A DNA stretch of 22,342 nucleotides from JBAXEO01 sp964541375. GTDB lineage: Bacteria; Actinomycetota; Coriobacteriia; Anaerosomatales; JAAXUF01. Location: positions 1 through 22,342 of the forward strand of contig CAZIPT010000030.1 in NCBI GenBank assembly GCA_964541375.1. Direction: 5' to 3'. The notes under the pieces are model-generated. The model saw only the letters and a list, made by a program, of their open reading frames with translations. It was not told where the DNA came from and did no database searches. Both the position numbers and the translations under genes were made by a program. Every line of letters begins with the position of its first letter. Position 1 is the stretch's first letter. This document shows, one piece after another, positions 17,525-22,342 of this stretch.

Positions 17525-18127
17525 TTGAGGCTGTATCGGATCGGCGACAAGGTGGTTAGCGAGAGCAAGCTTCACGACGCTGTTGGCTCGATCCTGGCCG
17601 CGCGCGAAACAGGGGCGACCCAGGAGGACGTGGCGCAAGAGCATGGTGTCCAGCGGTCGTTCGTATCCTTCCTCGAGACGCTCGGTGAGGTCAGGCGCGG
17701 CGATAAGGTGGCATTGGTCGGCTTCCCCATCGCCAACGCCGACGACGTGAAGAAGCTCGCGGAGTCCCATTCTCTGGACTTCGTTCTGGTGCTGTCCCAG
17801 GACGAGCGCGAGTCGATCGAGTCGGGTGACGCGACACGCGTGTTCAACCAGCTCCTCGAGACTGTCGCGGTGCTCAAGGACTACGACACGCTCGTGCTCA
17901 TTGCGAGCGATTGGCGCATTCGGACGATGGAGCGGATCCTCGGCACTGAAGTGATAGGAATCCCGCTAGGAGCCTCGCCTCTGAGGCAAGACGTGCCGGT
18001 CGACCTCGAGGACCTGGATCGCGTGCTGAGCACGGTCCTCTCGGCGCGTCGTGGAAGGGCAAGCCAGGGGCGGCGGGGCGTTGCGCCTGACGAAGCGGCG
18101 GACTTGTCCGGGAGGTGGAAGCCCTGA
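17525..18127 (+). CDS. Helix-turn-helix protein with C-terminal alpha/beta domain (conserved, function unknown)
   Basis: 200 residues. Residues ~28-57 form a Cro/Xre-like helix-turn-helix (TGATQEDVAQEHGVQRSFVS), followed by the LGEVRRG turn. The rest looks like an alternating strand/helix domain: KVALVGFP (61-68), DFVLVLS (85-91), DTLVLIASD (121-129) and EVIGIPLG (142-149), which could bind a small ligand. I recall similar regulators in Clostridia and related Gram-positives, next to a homologue of the downstream gene, but know of no assigned role. The TTG at 17525 is chosen because a perfect AGGAGG (17511-17516) lies 8 nt upstream; an ATG at 17495 is in frame with a poor site. The basic, Gly/Arg-rich C-terminal 25 residues are probably disordered. 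It is tightly coupled to the next gene. Confidence 0.82.
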   Translation: MRLYRIGDKVVSESKLHDAVGSILAARETGATQEDVAQEHGVQRSFVSFLETLGEVRRGDKVALVGFPIANADDVKKLAESHSLDFVLVLSQDERESIESGDATRVFNQLLETVAVLKDYDTLVLIASDWRIRTMERILGTEVIGIPLGASPLRQDVPVDLEDLDRVLSTVLSARRGRASQGRRGVAPDEAADLSGRWKP

Positions 18128-19035
18128 AAGAGGTCGTAAGCGTCTCGATCGGGTCTTCGGCGCGCGATCACGAGGTCGAGATCGACCTCCTGGGCGAGCG
18201 GTTCCGCATTCGCCGAGAGGGACTCAACGGCGATCTGGACGCAGCTGCCGCGCGCTTCGCCGAGCTCGACGGCACCATCGATGCGTTTGGGATGGGTGGT
18301 ATCGACATCTATCTGCGAGCCGATGGGCGCAAGTACTTCTTCCGAGACGCCAAGAAGCTCATCAAGGGCGTCCGTGCCACTCCGATCCTCGACGGCTCCG
18401 GTCTCAAGGGGCCGGTCGAGGGGTCGACCATCGACTTCCTGACGAAGGAGTGCGGGCTCGAGCTCGCCGGCAAGAAGGTGCTGACCTGCTCGGCTGTCGA
18501 CCGATGGGGCATGACAGAGGCGTTGCAGAACGCGGGGTGTGAGCAGGTTTTCGGCGATCTGATCTACGCCCTCGACCTGCCCATCCTCATCAAGCGGTGG
18601 GGCTCGTTGCGCGCCCTGATCCGGGTCATGACGCCGCTCGCGTCACAGCTGCCGTTCTCGGTGCTGTATCCGGTAGGCGCGGATCAGGACAAGGCACCCA
18701 AGCCGAATCCGCGGATGGAGTCGCTCTATTCGTGGGCCGATGTCATAGCGGGCGACTGGCAGTTCGTGAAGAAGTTCATGCCTCAGGACATGCGCGGCAA
18801 GTGGATCATCACCAACACGACCACCGCGTCCGATGTGGAGCTTGCCCGCAGCCACGGCGTCGAGCTGCTTGTCACGTCGACGCCCCGGCTTGAGGGGCGG
18901 TCGTTCGGGACGAATGTCATCGAGGCGACGATGGTCGCCCTCGACGGCGCGAAGGGGGAGCTGTCCCCGGAACGGTACCGGGAACTCTTGGACTCGGTCG
19001 GGTTTCGGCCAGACGTACTGTGGCTCCAAGAATAA
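18115..19035 (+). CDS. Conserved Rossmann-like protein; homologues sometimes labelled quinate 5-dehydrogenase (function unproven)
   Basis: 306 residues from GTG 18115. The N-terminal part reads VVSVSIGSSARDHEVEIDLLGERF, then DAFGMGGIDIYLRADGRKYFFRDAKKL, a VLTCSAVDRWGMTEALQNAGC stretch (strand-turn-helix like a nucleotide-binding fold), GDLIYALDLPI, ADVIAGDWQFVKKFMP, ITNTTTASDVELARSHGVELLVTSTP and GRSFGTNVIEA. From memory these match a conserved family of anaerobic Gram-positives that some entries call quinate 5-dehydrogenase; I see no catalytic signature proving that. The GTG has no site of its own. A CTG at 18124 forms a 4-nt CTGA overlap with the upstream stop and has GGGAGG 8 nt before it, so the true start may be CTG. 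No shikimate or quinate genes are near. Confidence 0.8.
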   Translation: MEALKEVVSVSIGSSARDHEVEIDLLGERFRIRREGLNGDLDAAAARFAELDGTIDAFGMGGIDIYLRADGRKYFFRDAKKLIKGVRATPILDGSGLKGPVEGSTIDFLTKECGLELAGKKVLTCSAVDRWGMTEALQNAGCEQVFGDLIYALDLPILIKRWGSLRALIRVMTPLASQLPFSVLYPVGADQDKAPKPNPRMESLYSWADVIAGDWQFVKKFMPQDMRGKWIITNTTTASDVELARSHGVELLVTSTPRLEGRSFGTNVIEATMVALDGAKGELSPERYRELLDSVGFRPDVLWLQE

Positions 19036-19180
19036 TTCTTACAAACGGGATCAGGATTGTGACGGATTCGACCCGGTTCGGCACCCGCTTTGCTCATCTT
19101 CATTTCGGATAAGATTATGAGTCGCTAGACGTAGGTCGTTCGACGGCGCAGCGGTTGCAACGTGTGGCGTGCGGGTCGGG

Positions 19181-19196
19181 CGGATGCTACTATCCG
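19181..19196 (+). promoter_or_regulatory. Candidate extended -10 promoter of the ccm locus, within a small inverted repeat
   Basis: TACTAT (19188-19193) with an upstream TG (19185-19186) fits an extended -10. It sits inside the inverted repeat CGGAT-GCTACT-ATCCG (19181-19196). Transcription starting near 19200 would give a ~113-nt leader before the ccmE-like gene. A weaker alternative is TTGCTC (19090-19095), 17 nt, GATTAT (19113-19118). Confidence 0.35.
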
Positions 19197-19199
19197 ACT

Positions 19200-19312
19200 G
19201 TTCAGGCAAGCGGCAGGTAAAGCGGAGCGAAACGGTGCCCCAAGGCGCCTCGCGCCTCACTCTCCTGCGGCGCGTGCGGCCCGACCGGCCGCTGTAGAAG
19301 GAGTGAGAGCAC
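19200..19312 (+). promoter_or_regulatory. Structured 5' leader of the ccmE-like gene
   Basis: The non-coding stretch before the GTG holds two strong short hairpins: GGCGC-CTC-GCGCC (19244-19256) and GCGGCC-CGACC-GGCCGC (19276-19292). The second ends about 6 nt before the AAGGAG (19298-19303). It could influence translation, but I recognise no riboswitch class. The remainder of the 277-nt gap from 19036 shows no gene. Confidence 0.3.
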
Positions 19313-20002
19313 GTGAACAAGCGCGCAAGAACGCGCCTCATCGGGGTAACTGCCGTCATCCTCATCGCCATTGCGGCGGTCGTTCTGTTGACCGGCAACA
19401 AGCAGGGAGCCGTCTATTCGACGGTTCCAAAGGTCACAGAGGACGCCTCACTTGTCGGCAAGCGCGTCAAGGTCGGCGGTACCGTGATCGAGGGTTCGTG
19501 GGACAAGAAGTCCAATCCCATGGTCTTCACGATCCGCGACGAGGCCGACAAGACCGGCTCGGGACCGACCCTCAAGGTCATCTACACGGGTGCGGCCCCC
19601 TCGACGTTCGGTGACGGTGTCGTCGCGATCGTCACGGGAGTGATGGAGGACGGCAAGACGCTGAAGGCCACCGAGATGATCACCAAGTGCCCCTCGAAGT
19701 ACGAGTCGGCCCAAGGTGCCATTCCCGTGGCCGACCTGCTGCTGAAGGGCGATGCCGTGTTCGGCAAGCCCGTTCGCGCAACCGGCTATGTCAAGCCGGG
19801 CTCCATCGCCGACGCCGCTGCGGGTGACCGTTTCTTGGTCGCCGAGCGCGCCGCCGGCACCGGCAAGACGATCGCAGTCGTGTTCCCGGGCGCTCTCCCG
19901 TCGGGCATGAAGGACGGTTCACAGGTGGTCATCGCCGGCGAGCTCGACAAGACCGGCAAGTTCACGGCGACCAGCGTCGCGCTGGAGCAGAGCCAGAAAT
20001 AG
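19313..20002 (+). CDS. ccmE: CcmE-like cytochrome c maturation haem chaperone, CxxxY type, with a second OB-like domain
   Basis: CcmE binds haem covalently outside the membrane and passes it to CcmF for attachment to cytochrome c. Residues 1-7 are basic, 8-27 a membrane anchor, and ~48-125 an OB-fold-like domain (GKRVKVGGTVIEGSW ... VIYTGAAPSTFGDGVVAIVTGVM). The attachment site is C126 in CPSKY, with Y130: this is the CxxxY variant instead of the usual HxxxY. Classical CcmE would end near here (~150-160 aa), but this protein runs to 229 aa. Residues ~150-226 repeat the pattern (GKPVRATGYVKPGS ... VVFPGALPSGMKDGSQVVIAGEL) without a second CxxxY. GTG 19313 has AAGGAG upstream. ccmF follows at once, which supports the assignment. 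Confidence 0.88.
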   Translation: MNKRARTRLIGVTAVILIAIAAVVLLTGNKQGAVYSTVPKVTEDASLVGKRVKVGGTVIEGSWDKKSNPMVFTIRDEADKTGSGPTLKVIYTGAAPSTFGDGVVAIVTGVMEDGKTLKATEMITKCPSKYESAQGAIPVADLLLKGDAVFGKPVRATGYVKPGSIADAAAGDRFLVAERAAGTGKTIAVVFPGALPSGMKDGSQVVIAGELDKTGKFTATSVALEQSQK

Positions 20003-20012
20003 GGTCAGCAAC

Positions 20013-20044
20013 GCCCCGCGCCTGAAGCGATTCCGGCGCGGGGC
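20013..20044 (+). other. Strong hairpin between the ccmE-like gene and ccmF
   Basis: A perfect 10-bp stem (GCCCCGCGCC at 20013-20022 and GGCGCGGGGC at 20035-20044) is topped by a GAA/TTC stem and a GCGA tetraloop. It is followed by TTAGTA, without a T-run, so full termination is doubtful. It may act as a partial terminator or as an RNA processing/stability element that sets the ratio of the two proteins. Confidence 0.6.
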
Positions 20045-20077
20045 TTAGTACCGGGGTCCGACGACAGGAGTCGATGA

Positions 20078-22267
20078 ATGGTAACGCTGGGGAGTGTGAT
20101 GCTGGGGCTGGCTCTCGTCTCGGCCTTGGTATCCATTGGGGCACTACTGTGGGGCAATGTTCTCGGCCCGAAGCAGGGCGAATCAATCACCAACGTGGGG
20201 TATCTCGCGACCTTCGCTGCGATGGGGGCGCTGACCGTCTCGGTATTGCTCCTGGTTATCGCATTCTTCCAGCCCAACTACGCGTTCTACTATGTGGCCC
20301 AGAACCACAGCACTGACGTCTCCAACCTGGCTTGGCTCTACAAGCTGTCCGGGCTGTGGGCCGGCCGAGAGGGATCCTTCCTGTTCTGGGCCTGGGTGCT
20401 GTCGATCTTCTCGTCCTGGGTCGCGTACAAGCGTCTTGAGTTCACCGACGCGCTCTCCAACATGGGCCTGATGGTGACGAACGTCGTCCTGATGCTGTTC
20501 ACGGCGGGAATGATGTTCTCCGAGCCCAACAACCCGTTCAAGACTACCCCGGCGTCGCTCATCGACCCTGCCACCGGCAAGCTGCTCGGCGAGGCCACGG
20601 CCTGGGGAATGAACCCGCTCCTCCAGCACTGGGCGATGATCATCCATCCGCCGACGCTGTTCATCGGCTACGCGGGACTCACGATTCCGTTCGCCTTCGC
20701 GATTGCGGCGCTCATCGTCAACGACAGCTCCAAGAAGTGGGTCGAGATCGTCGACCGCATCACGATCTTCTCGTGGCTCTTCCTGGGAATCGGCATCGGC
20801 CTCGGCGCCATCTGGGCCTACGTCGTTCTCGGCTGGGGCGGCTACTGGGCATGGGACCCGGTGGAGAACGCAAGCCTGCTTCCGTGGCTGACCGGCGTCG
20901 GCCTGCTGCACTCCTTCACCGTCTACCGTCGCCGAGAAGGTTTCAAGCGCTGGACGATCATGCTGGCCGCGTTCAGTTTCGCGCTGGTCATTCTCGGTAC
21001 ATTCATCACTCGCTCGGGCATCGTCCAGTCGGTTCACGCTTTCGAGGCCGACCCGGTCTCGCTGTGGCTGTTCCTCAGCATGATCATCGGCTCTCTTGCT
21101 GCGGCCAGCTTTGGACTGCTGGTGCGTTGGAATACCTTCGCGGGCAACGATGAGTTCGAGTCCCTCACCAGCAAAGAGGCGGCGTACTACTTCAACAACG
21201 TGATCATGTTGGTGGCCGGTGTGCTCGTGGCCTACCTGACGATAACCTCGGCGCTGCCGGGATGGTTGCCGTTTGGTGGTAAGTCGATCCCGGCGACCAC
21301 CTTTGACTCGGTCGCGCGACCGGTCGGCATCCTTTACCTGCTGATTCTCGCGGTCTGTCCGCTGCTCTCCTGGCGCGGGACGGACGGCCCCACGTTCTGG
21401 AAGCGCATCAAGTGGCCGCTGGTCGGTGCGCTGGGACTGTTTGCGGTGCTCATGATCGACTACGTCTCCACACTGCGCCCGATCTACAACACCATGGTCC
21501 AGCTCGCCGGGAGCGGCAACGAGCCCGGCATCAAGATCGCCAACGCGGGACCATCCTGGTACTACAACGGATTGGCCGTGTTCGGGCTGTTCGTGGCGGC
21601 GCTCCTCATTGCGACCCAGACATCACTGTTCATCGACGGGGCGCGAAAGCGCGCGGCCGCCAAGGGTGAGAACTTCTTCTCGGCGCTGGGTGCGATCTTC
21701 ATGAACGCGCGCACTCAGTCGGGCGGGTATCTGACGCATATCGGCATGGGCATCATCCTGATCGGGCTCGTTGGCTCGGCGATGTTCGTGCTCGACCAGA
21801 CGTACACGGTCCCGGTCAAAGAGGGGTCCACCTTCCAGGTGGATCAGTACACCTTCACTTACCGGGGCAGCAAGCAGGAGACCCTGGCCAACGGAAACAA
21901 CAAGACGAACATCACCTTGGCGGTCTCGCGCAACGGCAAGCCGGTTGGAACGATCAGCCCGGGCCAGACCGAGTTCGTCACCCAGCAGCAGACCCGTCTG
22001 GACGCAAGAGTTCTTTCGGAGCCCCTGCGCGACATCTTCGTGGTGTTCCAGGGTGTGCAGAACGAAGAGGCCACGATCAACGTGAAGATCAACCCGCTGA
22101 TCTGGTTCTCGTGGGGCGGCTTCATCCTGATGCTGATCGGCACCGCTTTGGCGATGTGGCCCAAGACGAGCGCTCGACTGGTTGTGGCTCCCTCTCGTGC
22201 GGCTGCCAAGGCAGCGCCTGCTGCTCCCAAGCGGTCCAAGCCCCGGCCGAAGCCGGCGTCGCGCTAA
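20078..22267 (+). CDS. ccmF: Cytochrome c haem lyase subunit CcmF
   Basis: Large membrane protein that, in the Ccm (system I) pathway, receives haem from CcmE and attaches it to apocytochrome c. It has 729 residues with many membrane helices. The family signatures are intact: the flanking histidine motif NPLLQHWAMIIHPP (179-192; H184, H190), the WWD-type haem-handling motif WGGYWAWDPVENA (253-265), H278 in LLHSFTVYRRREG, LGTFITRSGIVQSVHAF, and THIGMGIILIGLVGSA before the last external domain. A final helix leads to a cytosolic tail of ~30 residues rich in Lys, Arg, Pro and Ala, which is unusual. ATG 20078 has CAGGAG about 7 nt upstream. It implies that the organism makes c-type cytochromes, so it respires. 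Confidence 0.96.
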   Translation: MVTLGSVMLGLALVSALVSIGALLWGNVLGPKQGESITNVGYLATFAAMGALTVSVLLLVIAFFQPNYAFYYVAQNHSTDVSNLAWLYKLSGLWAGREGSFLFWAWVLSIFSSWVAYKRLEFTDALSNMGLMVTNVVLMLFTAGMMFSEPNNPFKTTPASLIDPATGKLLGEATAWGMNPLLQHWAMIIHPPTLFIGYAGLTIPFAFAIAALIVNDSSKKWVEIVDRITIFSWLFLGIGIGLGAIWAYVVLGWGGYWAWDPVENASLLPWLTGVGLLHSFTVYRRREGFKRWTIMLAAFSFALVILGTFITRSGIVQSVHAFEADPVSLWLFLSMIIGSLAAASFGLLVRWNTFAGNDEFESLTSKEAAYYFNNVIMLVAGVLVAYLTITSALPGWLPFGGKSIPATTFDSVARPVGILYLLILAVCPLLSWRGTDGPTFWKRIKWPLVGALGLFAVLMIDYVSTLRPIYNTMVQLAGSGNEPGIKIANAGPSWYYNGLAVFGLFVAALLIATQTSLFIDGARKRAAAKGENFFSALGAIFMNARTQSGGYLTHIGMGIILIGLVGSAMFVLDQTYTVPVKEGSTFQVDQYTFTYRGSKQETLANGNNKTNITLAVSRNGKPVGTISPGQTEFVTQQQTRLDARVLSEPLRDIFVVFQGVQNEEATINVKINPLIWFSWGGFILMLIGTALAMWPKTSARLVVAPSRAAAKAAPAAPKRSKPRPKPASR

Positions 22268-22270
22268 CGC

Positions 22271-22342
22271 ATGGCGGAGACGACTACGACACAACTCGCT
22301 CTGGAGGTCCGGGACCTATCCCGGACCTTCGGCATACGCAAA
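22271..22342 (+). CDS. ABC transporter ATP-binding protein, N-terminal fragment (probably CcmA)
   Basis: Only the first 24 codons lie in the window: ATG 22271, 3 nt after the ccmF stop, reading MAETTTTQLALEVRDLSRTF and running off the end. The LEVRDLSRTFG pattern is the usual first strand and A-loop approach of an ABC ATPase. In ccm clusters the ATPase CcmA, which helps release haem-loaded CcmE, is the expected neighbour. Walker motifs are not yet visible, so the assignment is by start pattern and context. Confidence 0.7.
   Translation, partial: MAETTTTQLALEVRDLSRTFGIRK

Noticed and set aside
19036..19110. tRNA-like GGTTCG stretch after the Rossmann-like gene
   Set aside because: No acceptor, D or anticodon arms can be folded around it.

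Overview
The window is high-GC bacterial DNA, densely packed with housekeeping and cofactor genes. I see no insertion sequences, phage genes, CRISPR arrays or tRNA/rRNA genes, and no gene-free stretch longer than 300 bases. GTG and TTG starts are common, many stops and starts overlap by 4 nt, and the gene content mixes actinobacterial and Firmicutes-like features. Together these suggest a Gram-positive, probably anaerobic, actinobacterial lineage such as a deep Coriobacteriia relative. That placement is inference; no marker gene proves it.

Layout. Bases 1-2416 (+) hold the C-terminal part of FtsH, then folE and folP (folate). Bases 2609-4795 hold a membrane pyrophosphatase of the K+-independent H+-pumping type, closed by a strong intrinsic terminator. 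Bases 5012-5800 hold folK with an unusual extra C-terminal domain. Bases 5919-12969 hold a tightly coupled run panB-panC-nadA-nadB-nadC-dedA-birA (pantothenate, NAD and biotin ligase/repressor). It is followed by bioY, which has a textbook-like BirA operator over its promoter and ribosome binding site. Bases 13645-15399 (-) hold a two-component system: an OmpR/PhoB-type regulator and a kinase with almost no extracytoplasmic part. Divergent from it is coaX, a type III pantothenate kinase (first step of CoA synthesis from pantothenate). Bases 16347-17336 (-) encode a tRNA nucleotidyltransferase-family enzyme whose HD-like region has lost its HD pair.

Bases 17525-19035 (+) carry a coupled pair: a helix-turn-helix protein with an alpha/beta domain, and a ~300 aa protein of a conserved but poorly understood family. 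From 19313 to the end a cytochrome c maturation locus begins: a CcmE-like haem chaperone with a CxxxY motif and a second OB-like domain, CcmF, and the first 24 codons of an ABC ATPase (probably CcmA).

The strongest candidates for something under-described are the two-domain CxxxY CcmE, the HTH plus Rossmann-like pair, and the FolK fusion. The best-supported regulatory find is the BirA box. Promoter calls are by eye and are modest in confidence.
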